Of a stretch of 64,000 nucleotides of DNA, positions 9,180 to 19,688 are shown in pieces. The notes beneath the pieces were generated by a model. The model was not told the DNA's origin and made no database searches. It saw nothing but the letters and a program-made list of their open reading frames with translations. A program made the position numbers and the translations under genes. Every line of letters begins with the position of its first letter. The first letter of the stretch is position 1. The DNA is from Bacteroidetes bacterium GWF2_35_48 (GTDB lineage: Bacteria > Bacteroidota > Bacteroidia > Bacteroidales > GWF2-35-48), in the NCBI GenBank assembly GCA_001769125.1, contig MEOG01000041.1, positions 62,001 to 126,000 of the forward strand. The letters are read 5' to 3'.

Positions 9180-11300
9180 ATGACTTTACTATTTGAAATT
9201 ACAATTCCGTTCACAAATCCTGTTTTGATTTTTACCCTTGTTTTACTTATCATTTTATTTGCGCCAATATTATTTCGTAAAATTAAAATTCCCGGAATCA
9301 TCGGGTTAATTCTTGCCGGTGTAGCTGTAGGACCTCATGGATTAAAACTGCTTGCAGAAAATTCAAGTATTGATTTGTTGGGACCTATCGGGTTGCTGTA
9401 TCTGATGTTTCTTACAGGTTTGGAAATTGATATCAGGGACTTCAGTAAAAATAAAAATTCAAGCTTACTTTTCGGCAGCTTGACTTTTATTATACCTATT
9501 GCGTTTGGACTTTTAATTAGCATTTTTATACTTCAGTTAGATTTTATTGCTGCACTATTGCTTGCCAGTATGTTTTCAACAAATACACTTATTTCTTACC
9601 CGATTGCCGGAAGATTGGGTATTATAAAAAACAGAGCCGTTCAAAATGCAATAGGGGGTACAATTATTACAGATACAGCAGTTTTACTTCTGCTGGCAGT
9701 TATATTGGAATTAAACTCCGGCGAACTCAATTTTGAATTTTGGTTAAAACTTTTAATATCGTTGGGAATTTTTGTGTTTGCTGTTACCTGGGTATTGCCC
9801 AAGTTAAGCAGATGGTTTATGAAATACCTTGAAGGAGACAGTAATTCTCAATATATATATGTACTTCTTGTAGTATTTATTTCCGCATTATTTTCAATGG
9901 CTGCGAATGTAGAGCCTATTATTGGTGCTTTTCTTGCCGGACTTGCGTTAAACAAACTCATCCCCCATTCTTCAGCTTTAATGAACCGTATTATTTTTAT
10001 CGGAAATACCCTTTTTATTCCCTTTTTTCTTCTTAGTGTTGGTATGTTGATAGACTTGAGTACTTTCTCTTCCGGAAAAGATATTTTCATCACAGGAACG
10101 CTTGTAATTACAGCAATCATAACAAAATTTATTCCAGCCTACATCACACAAAAACTATTTAAATATTCAAATGAAGAAAGAAACCTATTATTCGGATTGA
10201 GCAGTTCAAGAGCGGCTGCAACAATCGCAATCATACTTATAGGTTATAAATCCGGTTTGTTAAATGATTCTATATTAAATGGAACCATTATGGTTATTCT
10301 GATTACTTGTCTTATCAGTTCATTCTTTACGGAAATTGCAGGAAGAAAAGTTGCGATTGCAGAAACCGGAAAAAAAGATGAGCAGGAAAAATCTGCTGAA
10401 AGAATACTAATTCCCATATCAAATCCTGCTAATATCAACAAACTTGCTGAATTTTCTGTATATATACAAAACAGAAACTCAACAGAACAATTCTATCCTC
10501 TTATTGTTGTTCCAAATGAAAATTTATTAAAAGAAAAAATCACAGAATACAGACAGTTGTTAGAATCTTCTTTAAAAAATTCAAATTGTTCCTATGAAAA
10601 ATTCATGCTTGCCTCACGGGTAGACATTAATATAGCAGATGGAATTTCACGTGCTGCAACAGAAATAATGGCATCTTTTATTGTAATAGGCTGGAACGAA
10701 AAAGTAACAACAACAAATTATTTATTTGGATCAGTTCTCGACAACCTCATTTCAAAAACAAAACAAACTATTTTTGTATTGTATGCCCCTAACCCCCTTT
10801 TTTTAATAAAAAACATAAATGTAATTGTAGCCCCAAATGCTCATCTGGACATAGGTTTTAACAATTGGATACATTCAATTTCTAACCTCGCAAAGCAAAC
10901 AACTTCGGAGTTATTCTTTTTTTCAGATACAAGTACACTAGAGCAAATTAAATTTTCTTTACAAAAAAACAAAAGTATTAAAGCCAATTATAAAGAGTTT
11001 AACAACTTCAGAAATTTAGAATTTATTATTCGTAATTTTAAATCTTCTGATTTTCATTTTTTTGTAAATGGAAGACCGCGAACAATAAGTTATAATAAGT
11101 ATCTAGCTGTTTGTCCAAGGCAAATGAATAAGCAGAACCCTGATTTTAACTTTGCATTCGTGTTGCCTGAACAAAAACCATTATTTGAAAATACCAGTGT
11201 TAAAATTGATGAAATTTCCTCTGATCCTATTGAAGAAAATATTGAACGTATTCATAATGTTGGGAAATTCGTGAAGAAGATGGTTAAACGAAAAAAATAA
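9180..11300 (+). CDS. Kef/CPA2-type cation:proton antiporter with C-terminal USP-like domain
   Basis: 706 residues. The first 400 form a Na+/H+ exchanger-type membrane domain of about 12 helices, with typical CPA2 segments: PGIIGLILAGVAVGPHGL (about 36-53), FLTGLEIDI, and an aspartate in GGTIITDTAVLLLL (about 159-172) that fits the ion-binding site. From about 404 a soluble region begins with RILIPISNPANINKLAEF and contains a universal-stress-like alpha/beta fold (ASFIVIGWNEK, FGSVLDNLISKTKQTIFVLYAP). Canonical Kef proteins carry a TrkA-N domain there instead. Likely role: exchange of K+ or Na+ for protons in the inner membrane. Single gene; ATG at 9180. Confidence 0.88.
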   Translation: MTLLFEITIPFTNPVLIFTLVLLIILFAPILFRKIKIPGIIGLILAGVAVGPHGLKLLAENSSIDLLGPIGLLYLMFLTGLEIDIRDFSKNKNSSLLFGSLTFIIPIAFGLLISIFILQLDFIAALLLASMFSTNTLISYPIAGRLGIIKNRAVQNAIGGTIITDTAVLLLLAVILELNSGELNFEFWLKLLISLGIFVFAVTWVLPKLSRWFMKYLEGDSNSQYIYVLLVVFISALFSMAANVEPIIGAFLAGLALNKLIPHSSALMNRIIFIGNTLFIPFFLLSVGMLIDLSTFSSGKDIFITGTLVITAIITKFIPAYITQKLFKYSNEERNLLFGLSSSRAAATIAIILIGYKSGLLNDSILNGTIMVILITCLISSFFTEIAGRKVAIAETGKKDEQEKSAERILIPISNPANINKLAEFSVYIQNRNSTEQFYPLIVVPNENLLKEKITEYRQLLESSLKNSNCSYEKFMLASRVDINIADGISRAATEIMASFIVIGWNEKVTTTNYLFGSVLDNLISKTKQTIFVLYAPNPLFLIKNINVIVAPNAHLDIGFNNWIHSISNLAKQTTSELFFFSDTSTLEQIKFSLQKNKSIKANYKEFNNFRNLEFIIRNFKSSDFHFFVNGRPRTISYNKYLAVCPRQMNKQNPDFNFAFVLPEQKPLFENTSVKIDEISSDPIEENIERIHNVGKFVKKMVKRKK

Positions 11301-11592
11301 CTTCATGACAAATCAGTTGCAATGAACAATGCTAAAGTGGAGCGCATCAAAAAAGAGGTAAAATCTTTTATGAATACGTTGAGATATCAAGTACCATAAG
11401 GATTTTATTTCTCAAAGATAAAATAATGTAGAAAAATAAAAATACTATAGCCTATATTGGAATCCAACAAGAGCAAAAGGAACAAGCAATTTGAGATTTT
11501 TTTTATTTTTTTAAGAACCTTTTTATTTTTATATTTACATTCGAATTCTGATTCTTGTATTTTTACAATTCAACAGCTAAAATCCATTTGAA
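11301..11592. other. Intergenic gap with possible tiny ORF remnant
   Basis: 292 bases between the antiporter and the giant surface protein. A 25-codon reading frame on the plus strand (11322-11399) begins MNNAKVERIKKEV and could be a decayed gene end, but it is too short to judge. The rest is A/T-rich, with runs of T near 11496-11530, and no hairpin or promoter match convinced me. Confidence 0.3.
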
Positions 11593-14500
11593 ATGAACAA
11601 ATCATTGGTTTCAATTATTATTGTGCTATTGTTCAAATTTACAATAAGTGCACAAACCCCCATGACATTAACTTTTAACACGCAGATCTCATCAGGGCAA
11701 ACTATTTCGTTACCATTATCAGGCTCTGTAAATGTTTCTATTGACTGGGGAGATGGCACTAATGAAAATGTTATTGTTAGTGGAATAATAGATCATACGT
11801 ATTCAAGTCCTGGGATATATATTGTTTCTATTACGGGACAAGTGAGCCACTTCGGAAATGGCTTTAATTCATATCCCAATGCTGAAAAACTGGTTTCTGT
11901 AACTGATTTTGGAGACCTCGGCATTACCAATCTTTCAGGAGCTTTTTATGGGGCAAAAAATTTAAGCAGTGTTCCTGCACAAATTCCATCAGGCGTTACC
12001 AACTTATCTTATATGTTTAAAGGAGATTCTGTTTTTAATTCAGATATTGGAACATGGGATGTCAGTAATGTAACAAATATGAACCAAATGTTTCAAGGGG
12101 CAGTGTCATTTAACCAGAATATAGGAAGCTGGAATGTAAATTATGTAACAAGCATGAATTACATGTTTACCGGGGCATCTGCATTTAATCAAGATATCGG
12201 CAACTGGTATACCGAAAATGTAACAAGTATGTATTTTATGTTCAGTCTGGCTACTGCATTTAATCAGGATATAGGAAATTGGAACGTAAGCAATGTTACT
12301 GATATGGGTGGTATGTTTTGGGCCGCATCAGCATTTAATCAAAATATTGGGAACTGGAATGTCAGCAATGTTCAGTATATGGATGAAATGTTTCTCAATG
12401 CTGTGGCATTTAATCAGGATATCAGCAATTGGAATGTAAGCAGTGTTACCAGTATGAATAAAATGTTTACCGGGGCGAATGCTTTTAACCAAGATATAGG
12501 AAATTGGAATGTCAGCAATGTTACCAATATGTCAGAAATGTTTTCATTTGCGACTTCTTTTAATCAAAATATTGGAAACTGGAATGTCAGCATTGTTACG
12601 AACATGAAAGAGATGTTTTACTTTGCTTCTGATTTCAATCAAAACCTTGCTGCCTGGGATATCAGAAATGTAACAGATATGTCAGGTATATTTCAAAACA
12701 GTGCTCTTTCTTCTCTTAATTACAGCAACATGCTTTCATCTTGGTATCTCTTACCCTTACAGATGAATGTTTCTTTTCATGCCGGCAATGCTAAATATGC
12801 TGCGGGAATACCTGCTTTTGCAAGACAAAGCATCATTAATAATTTTAACTGGAATATTACCGATGGCGGACCAGAGACATCAACGCCGATGGAACTTATT
12901 TTTAATACACAATTATCTTCTGGGACAACAATAACACTTCCTTTATTGGGAAATGTTTATGTTAGTATTGACTGGGGCGATGGATCAAGTGAAGTGGCTA
13001 CTACTATCGGGCTACTAAGCCACACCTATTCTACAGAAGGTATTTACCATGTATTAGTAAGCGGAACATTATCCCAATTTGGAAACGGTTCTGCAATATA
13101 TCCCAATGCCGAAAAATTAACTCAGGTTGTTCAATTTGGCACTATTGGACTGACAAGTCTTTCAGGTGCATTTACGGGTGCTGTGAACCTTACTTCCGTT
13201 CCAACCCAATTGCCTTCAACTGTTTCAGATTTATCATATATGTTTTGCAATGCATTATCTTTCAATATGAATATTGCATTATGGAATACCGGAAATATTA
13301 CCAACATGGAAAATTTGTTTGAAAATGCCGGTTCTTTCAATCAAAATATTCTGGGCTGGAATGTTAGCAATGTTGTTTCAATGAAAAGCATGTTTAAAAA
13401 TGCAACAACATTCAATCAATATATTGCCGGTTGGAACGTAAGTCAGGTAAGTAATATGAATTCGATGTTTTACAATGCCCTATCGTTTAATAGAAACCTT
13501 GGTAATTGGAACGTGGCTCAGGTAGCCGATATGGATAGTATGTTTTATGGAATAACACTTTCTACATCGAACTATAGTGGTATTCTTTCCGGCTGGTCTG
13601 CACTGCCTTTACAAAACAATGTAGTTTTCCATGCAGGGGGAAGTAAATATTATGCAGGAAACCCTACAAGTGCCAAACAAAATATTATAAATAATTTCAA
13701 CTGGACAATTACAGATGGCGGTCAGGAGCCTGTAGAAACAAGGATGATTCTTAAGTTCAACACACAACTTTCTTCAGGACTATCTGTTACATTACCACTC
13801 ATGGGAACAATAAATGTGTCTATTGACTGGGGAGACGGAAATACTGAAAATTTCATATCATCAGGACTTAAAAGTCACACCTACGATGCAGATGGTATTT
13901 ACGAAATATTTATCAGTGGCAGCCTGTCTACTTTTGGAAGTGGCGCATCTGTTTGCCCGAACATTGAAAAACTTATTGCTGTCTATAGCTTTGGCACCTT
14001 AGGATTAACAAGTCTTAACGGAGCATTCAAAGGAGCTGTTAATCTAACTGAAGTTCCGGAGCTTTTACCGGAAACCGTTACAATTTTGTCCAGAACCTTC
14101 AGCGGAGCAACTTCTTTTAATCAGGATATCGGAAACTGGGACGTTAGTCATGTAACTGATATGAATAAATTATTTGAAGGGGCAAGTCTCTTCAATCAGG
14201 GCATAGGAAACTGGAATACAGCAAATGTTTTAAACATGAGCGACCTGTTTTATGATGCCACAGCATTTAATCAACCCATCGGAAACTGGAATACCGGAAG
14301 TGTTACAAATATGTTATACATGTTCGGAAATGCATCTGCTTTTAATCAGGATATTGGAAACTGGAATGTTTCAAACGTAACAAACATGGGTTACATGTTT
14401 AATAATGCAACTTCATTTAACCAAACCCTCGAAAACTGGAATGTGAGTAATGTTACGCTTATGGGGGGGATGTTTTACAATGCCACAGCATTTAATCAAC

Positions 14501-17500
14501 CCATCGGAAGCTGGAATACTGGTAACGTTACGACTATGGGGAATATGTTTTACAATGCCCCTTTCTTTAACCATGACATAGGGAACTGGAATACAGGGAA
14601 TGTTATCAATATGAGCAATATGTTCCGGAGCGCAACATCTTTTAATCAAAACATAAATAATTGGAATGTAGAAAAAGTAACAAACATGTCATACATGTTC
14701 TGGAAAGATACTGTATTTAATCAACCTATCGGAAACTGGAATACAGGATTAGTTACCAATATGTCTTACATGTTTTACGAAGCAAAAGCATTTAATCAAC
14801 CCATAGGGAACTGGAATACAGCGAATGTTACAAACATGTCTTATATGTTTTATAAAGCATTTTCTTTTAATCAAAATATTGAAACCTGGAATACAGGCAA
14901 TGTTGCAAACATGTCCTATATGTTTAATTGGGCTACAGGGTTTAATCAACCATTAGGAAACTGGGATGTAAGTAAGGTTACTACTATGACATATATATTT
15001 TCTAACGCTTCTGCATTTAATCAACCTTTAGATAACTGGAACACCGGATTGGTAACCAATATGAATAATATGTTTAGCGGAGCCCTAACCTTTAACCAAA
15101 ACTTAGAAACCTGGAACGTGGGGAGCGTTACCAATATGTCAAGAATGTTTTATGGAGCCAGAGCATTTAACGGTATTATAGGTGCGTGGAATGTCAGTGC
15201 GGTAACCGATATGGAATTAATGTTTTTTTTAAATGATTATTTCAATCAGGATATCGGGTTATGGAACGTTGGCAATGTAACAAATATGCAAAGTATGTTT
15301 AATTCTGCAATAGCTTTTAATAAAGACATCGGGAATTGGAACACATTGAACGTAATAAACATGAGCAGTATGTTTTCAAACGCCGGTTCGTTCAACCAGA
15401 ATATTAACAACTGGAATGTAAGCAATGTTACAAATATGGCTGGTATGTTCAGTAGCACCATATCTTTCAACCAACCATTAAATAATTGGAATGTAGGAAA
15501 AGTAACCAATATGAACAACATATTTAGCTACGCCATAAATTTTAATCAGGATTTGGGAGCATGGGATGTAGGCATGGTTACAAGTATGTATAAAATGTTT
15601 TCCAATGCTGTGCTTTTTAATCAGAATTTAAGTAATTGGAACGTGGAACTGGTAAGCAATATGAACTTTATGTTTTATAATGCTGTACAATTTAACCAGA
15701 ATTTGGGATACTGGAATGTAACTAATGTGGCAGGTATGGACAGCATGCTTTATGGCGTTACGCTTTTAACAGAAAACTATGATAGTATGCTTGTCAGTTG
15801 GTCTGCTCTGACTTTAAAAAATGATGTAAAATTTCATGCCGGCGAAAGCAAGTTCCACTCCGGTGTTCCAGCAATTGCAAAGCAAAATATCATCAATAAT
15901 TTTAACTGGACGATCACAGATGGAGGAGAAGAAACAGTATCATTAATGAGTCTCAATTTTGATACACAGAATTCAGAACCTGCAACAATAACACTTCCTT
16001 TGTTCGGACAGGTTAATGTTACCATTGATTGGGGTGACGGAAATTCCGAATCAGTAACATCTCCCGGACTTATTCATCATACATATACAAGCAAATCATT
16101 AAAAACAGTTTCAATAAATGGTTTTCTTGAACAATTTGGAAATGGAAGCACAGGTTATCCTAATGCTGAAAAACTGGTACAAGTAAATAGTTTTGGAAAT
16201 ATTGGATTATCAAGTCTTGCCGGTGCGTTTAAAAATGCTGTTAATTTAATTTTCGTTCCCCTGATATTACCTGAAAATATCACAAATCTATCCTATGCTT
16301 TTTCAGGCACTGTTTTATTCAATCAAGATATAAGTGGATGGGATGTAAGCAATGTTGTTGCCATGGACAGCATGTTATACGGGGTAACGCTTTCAACGCA
16401 AAATTACAATAATTTACTTACCGCCTGGTCTGAATTATCCCTACAAAACAATGTAGTGTTGCATGCAGGGAACAGCAGATACAGCGATGGAGTTCCCGCT
16501 TCCTCACGTCAATACATTATTGAAAACTTCAACTGGACAATTTATGACGGGGGTATAATTGACACAGCACATATTTATGAAACTGTAGCTTTAGGAGATA
16601 CCGTGATATTACAAATATCAACACCTGTTGGAACTATCCAATGGCAAGAAAGTAATGACAGTATTCAGTGGGCAGATATGCAGGGCTATATTGATACAAT
16701 AGCCATTGTTACCACAACAATAAGTCCGACGAATTTAAAATTTTACAGAGCTGTTGTTACAGACAGTACCTGCATGAACATACCAACTTCAATCAGCAAT
16801 ATTATCCGGCATAAAATTATTGCAGATAAATCTGCTTTACAAATCGGTGACTTTTTTAAAGGAGGAATAATTTTTCAAACCACCGGCTATGGTCAAGGCT
16901 TATCAGCTCCAAAAGCTGATCAGAGTTTCGGAATTGAGTGGGGTTGTTCTGGAATTTCAATTGCAGAAGCATCCAGCCTTGAAGACGGTGCTCTAAATAC
17001 AGATGCCATCCTTTCAGATTGCAGTACGCGACCCATTGCCGCCAGCATTTGCAGCGATTTAATCCTGAATGGCTACGATGATTGGGTTTTACCAGCAGCA
17101 AACCAGCTTTCTTTTCTATATCAAAATAATAATCATGTTGGAGGTTTCTCTACCGATAATTATTGGACAAGTAGTGAGTTAGATTCAGAAAATGCTTATG
17201 TAATAAATTTTGCATCAGGTATTCAGTCAATGAGCGATAAATCTTCCTCAACAAATGCCATTCGTTGTATTAGAAAATATTATCCCAATCAACCCACAAT
17301 CAGTACTGCAATACTACAAGACAAACCTGTTGCTGTTAATATATTTGACCAACCGGAAGCACAGAATATCTGTCAGGGGGAAGACATCATTTTTTCCATC
17401 TCTACAGTAGGAACCTTACCTGTTTCCTATCAATGGAAAAAAAACGGGACAATTATTTCCGGGGCAACAGATAGTATTTTTTCATTATCTAATTCGAATA

Positions 17501-18666
17501 TTTCAATGGAAGGGCAATATTCATGCGAAGTCTCAAATATTTGTCGTTCTCTTGTCAGCAACCAGACTGAATGCAATATTATTTACCTTCTTTTAAATGC
17601 AGGCGCAGATAAAACAATTTGCGAAGAAACCTCAACAACCATTAATGCAACCTGCATAAGCAATCATGCAAATCTGTCAGGCAATCTTTCCTACAACTGG
17701 TTGCCTTCGTACGGTTTATCAGAAAATACAGTTCAAGAACCTGTTGCCTCCCCGGACAGTACAACAACCTATTATGCAACTGTTACAGATGAATTGGGCT
17801 GTACAAGCTCTGACTCAATAACTATTACAGTTCAAAATCCTTACGATAATGAGGTTATTTGTATGGTTACTGTTGATGAAATGGCTGGAAAAAATAAAAT
17901 AGTTTGGAATAAAACATATAATCAGGGAACAAATACATATATTATATACAAAGAAAATCTATCCGGGGATTATGTTATTGCAGGCAATGTACTTTTCGGA
18001 GATACATCTGTGTTTATTGATTTGGCAAGCACTCCTGAATTAAAAAACGAAAAATATAAAATTGCGCTGATCGACACATGTATGAATGAATCAGAATTCA
18101 GCCCGTTTCATCAAAGCATATTTCTCAGTATTTCTGAAGGGTCTCAGCCCGGTTTCATTACACTACAATGGAATCCTTACATTGATCAGTCTGGCATTTA
18201 TTCTCCCTCGTTTTATTCGGTTTACAAAGGAATCTCCCCTTCAAATATGAGCTTACTCACAACAGTTCCTGAAAATATTAATTCTTATAATGATTCTATT
18301 TTTGCAGAAGTGAATTATTATAAAATTGTTTTTGATAACGATTGCGGAACGTTGCTGACAGCAAATTCAAATATGGTTGACAATAGTATTTATGTTAGTA
18401 ATTTTGCCCACGAAAATAATTCAACCGCAAGGTTCAATATTTCTCCAAACCCTTTTAGCGACAAGACTTGCATCTCTTTCAACAATCCAGATAATAAAAA
18501 ATTAAAGATTGTTTTAAAAAACACAAAAGGGTGCATTGCACGTGATTGCGGTCAAACAAAAGGGGGACAAATATTTATTGAAAAATCTGACCTTAAACCG
18601 GGAATGTACTTTATAGAAATAATCGGGTCTGATATTTTATTTCGGGAAAAAATTATTATTGAGTAG
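11593..18666 (+). CDS. Giant BspA-like (DUF285) surface protein with type IX sorting domain
   Basis: 2357 residues, exported by a signal peptide (1-20). Four modules begin at about 22, 431, 716 and 1451. Each has a PKD-like header containing the motif SIDWGDG (TIDWGDG in the fourth), then 25-residue DUF285/BspA leucine-rich-type units (consensus FNQxIGNWNVSNVTNMxxMF), then a trailer ending NNFNWTITDGG. The unit counts are 9, 4, 22 and 1. Next come a DUF1566-like domain (about 1753-1897, with DWVLPAANQLSFLY and YWTSSE), an Ig-like domain (about 1917-2000, QWKKNGTIISGA), a PKD-type domain (about 2000-2083), a fibronectin-III-like stretch, and a type IX C-terminal sorting domain (about 2280-2357, ISPNPFSDKTCISF...LKPGMYFIEI). 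It is probably a surface adhesin or a secreted structural protein; the ligand is unknown. Single gene. Confidence 0.9.
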   Translation: MNKSLVSIIIVLLFKFTISAQTPMTLTFNTQISSGQTISLPLSGSVNVSIDWGDGTNENVIVSGIIDHTYSSPGIYIVSITGQVSHFGNGFNSYPNAEKLVSVTDFGDLGITNLSGAFYGAKNLSSVPAQIPSGVTNLSYMFKGDSVFNSDIGTWDVSNVTNMNQMFQGAVSFNQNIGSWNVNYVTSMNYMFTGASAFNQDIGNWYTENVTSMYFMFSLATAFNQDIGNWNVSNVTDMGGMFWAASAFNQNIGNWNVSNVQYMDEMFLNAVAFNQDISNWNVSSVTSMNKMFTGANAFNQDIGNWNVSNVTNMSEMFSFATSFNQNIGNWNVSIVTNMKEMFYFASDFNQNLAAWDIRNVTDMSGIFQNSALSSLNYSNMLSSWYLLPLQMNVSFHAGNAKYAAGIPAFARQSIINNFNWNITDGGPETSTPMELIFNTQLSSGTTITLPLLGNVYVSIDWGDGSSEVATTIGLLSHTYSTEGIYHVLVSGTLSQFGNGSAIYPNAEKLTQVVQFGTIGLTSLSGAFTGAVNLTSVPTQLPSTVSDLSYMFCNALSFNMNIALWNTGNITNMENLFENAGSFNQNILGWNVSNVVSMKSMFKNATTFNQYIAGWNVSQVSNMNSMFYNALSFNRNLGNWNVAQVADMDSMFYGITLSTSNYSGILSGWSALPLQNNVVFHAGGSKYYAGNPTSAKQNIINNFNWTITDGGQEPVETRMILKFNTQLSSGLSVTLPLMGTINVSIDWGDGNTENFISSGLKSHTYDADGIYEIFISGSLSTFGSGASVCPNIEKLIAVYSFGTLGLTSLNGAFKGAVNLTEVPELLPETVTILSRTFSGATSFNQDIGNWDVSHVTDMNKLFEGASLFNQGIGNWNTANVLNMSDLFYDATAFNQPIGNWNTGSVTNMLYMFGNASAFNQDIGNWNVSNVTNMGYMFNNATSFNQTLENWNVSNVTLMGGMFYNATAFNQPIGSWNTGNVTTMGNMFYNAPFFNHDIGNWNTGNVINMSNMFRSATSFNQNINNWNVEKVTNMSYMFWKDTVFNQPIGNWNTGLVTNMSYMFYEAKAFNQPIGNWNTANVTNMSYMFYKAFSFNQNIETWNTGNVANMSYMFNWATGFNQPLGNWDVSKVTTMTYIFSNASAFNQPLDNWNTGLVTNMNNMFSGALTFNQNLETWNVGSVTNMSRMFYGARAFNGIIGAWNVSAVTDMELMFFLNDYFNQDIGLWNVGNVTNMQSMFNSAIAFNKDIGNWNTLNVINMSSMFSNAGSFNQNINNWNVSNVTNMAGMFSSTISFNQPLNNWNVGKVTNMNNIFSYAINFNQDLGAWDVGMVTSMYKMFSNAVLFNQNLSNWNVELVSNMNFMFYNAVQFNQNLGYWNVTNVAGMDSMLYGVTLLTENYDSMLVSWSALTLKNDVKFHAGESKFHSGVPAIAKQNIINNFNWTITDGGEETVSLMSLNFDTQNSEPATITLPLFGQVNVTIDWGDGNSESVTSPGLIHHTYTSKSLKTVSINGFLEQFGNGSTGYPNAEKLVQVNSFGNIGLSSLAGAFKNAVNLIFVPLILPENITNLSYAFSGTVLFNQDISGWDVSNVVAMDSMLYGVTLSTQNYNNLLTAWSELSLQNNVVLHAGNSRYSDGVPASSRQYIIENFNWTIYDGGIIDTAHIYETVALGDTVILQISTPVGTIQWQESNDSIQWADMQGYIDTIAIVTTTISPTNLKFYRAVVTDSTCMNIPTSISNIIRHKIIADKSALQIGDFFKGGIIFQTTGYGQGLSAPKADQSFGIEWGCSGISIAEASSLEDGALNTDAILSDCSTRPIAASICSDLILNGYDDWVLPAANQLSFLYQNNNHVGGFSTDNYWTSSELDSENAYVINFASGIQSMSDKSSSTNAIRCIRKYYPNQPTISTAILQDKPVAVNIFDQPEAQNICQGEDIIFSISTVGTLPVSYQWKKNGTIISGATDSIFSLSNSNISMEGQYSCEVSNICRSLVSNQTECNIIYLLLNAGADKTICEETSTTINATCISNHANLSGNLSYNWLPSYGLSENTVQEPVASPDSTTTYYATVTDELGCTSSDSITITVQNPYDNEVICMVTVDEMAGKNKIVWNKTYNQGTNTYIIYKENLSGDYVIAGNVLFGDTSVFIDLASTPELKNEKYKIALIDTCMNESEFSPFHQSIFLSISEGSQPGFITLQWNPYIDQSGIYSPSFYSVYKGISPSNMSLLTTVPENINSYNDSIFAEVNYYKIVFDNDCGTLLTANSNMVDNSIYVSNFAHENNSTARFNISPNPFSDKTCISFNNPDNKKLKIVLKNTKGCIARDCGQTKGGQIFIEKSDLKPGMYFIEIIGSDILFREKIIIE
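14116..15765 (+). repeat. 22 tandem 75-base coding units (DUF285 repeats)
   Basis: Within the giant surface protein, 22 consecutive units of exactly 25 codons follow one another without spacers. Strongly fixed positions are FNQ, W at unit residue 8, NV/NT at 9-10, V at 13, M at 16 and MF at 19-20. The units are diverged rather than identical, so this is an old, still in-phase array. Shorter arrays (9, 4 and 1 units) lie in the other modules of the same gene. Confidence 0.9.
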
Positions 18667-19028
18667 GTGCTCAACATTGGAAATTAATCTGATAAATTTA
18701 TAAATTTCTTTTTGAGATATTATTTCACTAAACTTTCGCATGATTTTTCCAATAAGCACAGATGCTTTGCAACAAGAATAAACTGATTACCTGAATAATC
18801 ACATAAAAACAAAAAATATAACGGTGCGCTGCACCTATAAATGCAACGCAACATATGTTGCTACAAATATTATCGCAGCTCTGCTGCTATATTTAGATCT
18901 GCAGGTGCAGAGTACCGTTATATTTGTAACGACAGAACCACTAAATATATAGGTGCAGAGCACCGTAACATCTCTTACAACAGTTTATCAATACCCTATG
19001 CATCATGATTTTTCATGCGAAAGTTCAG
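18667..19028. repeat. Non-coding element-like block with terminal and internal inverted repeats
   Basis: This 362-base gap has no credible gene. AACTTTCGCATGA at 18731-18743 is the exact reverse complement of TCATGCGAAAGTT at 19013-19025, and similarity continues a few bases outward. Inside are three copies of a box near AGGTGCAGAGCACCGTWA: inverted at 18817-18838, direct at 18902-18921 and 18948-18968. Between them are smaller palindromes (gcaacatatgttgc, and gcagctctgctgc). The arrangement looks like a small non-autonomous mobile element or a structured RNA or hairpin block. I cannot assign it to a named family. Confidence 0.5.
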
Positions 19029-19688
19029 TTATTTCAAAAAACCATTAAACGTTCTTTCGTGACCAATTGTTGTGGAACCACCGTGACCAGGATATACTTC
19101 TGTTTTATCATCAAGGATTAGCAATTTTTCTTTTATAGAGGCAATGAGTTTTTCATAGCTCGATGATTTTGAAACAGTGTTTCCAATCGTTTCAAAAAAC
19201 AACGTATCACCGGAAAATAATTTATTGCCCACCTTAATACAAATGCCCCCACCTGTGTGTCCCGGCGTGTGAATGATTTCAAATTTCAATCCGCACAATT
19301 CAAGCACCTCTCCACCTTTCAGCAAAAGATCTGCCTTGTAAATTTTAACATAGGCCAATGATTTAAAATCATACTGGTGGATGGCTGTTTTGCATTTCAA
19401 TACAGGGGTAAGCTTTGGTAATTCTTTAAAATGGTCATCATGACCATGAGTTAAAATAATGTATTGAATTGTGAGACCATTTTGCTTTATGTAATCAAGC
19501 ATTTGTTTTGTGTTGCCTCCAGCATCAATAATTACAGCCTCTTTTCCCTTGCCAATAATATACGTATTTGTTCCGGCAGAGGAGAACATTTTAAAAATTA
19601 AATCATTGCCTGAACTAAATGCAGCGAGGCTAATAATAGAAAATAGTATGATAAAAATATTTCTCACAATTTCAATATTTTCTTTCAT
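19029..19688 (-). CDS. Metallo-beta-lactamase-fold hydrolase (glyoxalase II-like)
   Basis: 219 residues. Zinc motifs: THGHDDH (about 80-86), HTPGHTGG, LFSGDTLF and VYPGHGGST, the usual order of the glyoxalase II/YcbL group of MBL hydrolases. The N-terminal 30 residues (IFIILFSIISLAAFSSG) are hydrophobic and look like a signal or anchor segment. That is unusual, because relatives normally start near the GTNTYIIG strand; an internal ATG at codon 34 (MFSSAGTNTYIIG) could give the usual form. The listed start overlaps the end of the nucleotidyltransferase gene by 17 bases. The substrate is not predictable. Confidence 0.85.
   Translation of the reverse strand: MKENIEIVRNIFIILFSIISLAAFSSGNDLIFKMFSSAGTNTYIIGKGKEAVIIDAGGNTKQMLDYIKQNGLTIQYIILTHGHDDHFKELPKLTPVLKCKTAIHQYDFKSLAYVKIYKADLLLKGGEVLELCGLKFEIIHTPGHTGGGICIKVGNKLFSGDTLFFETIGNTVSKSSSYEKLIASIKEKLLILDDKTEVYPGHGGSTTIGHERTFNGFLK

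Noticed and set aside
11322-11399. 25-codon frame in the antiporter/surface-protein gap
   Set aside because: Too short and without context; mentioned only as possible debris.
14116-15765. Possible CRISPR or satellite array by its regular 75-base period
   Set aside because: Period is a multiple of three and encodes the DUF285 motif in a long open frame.
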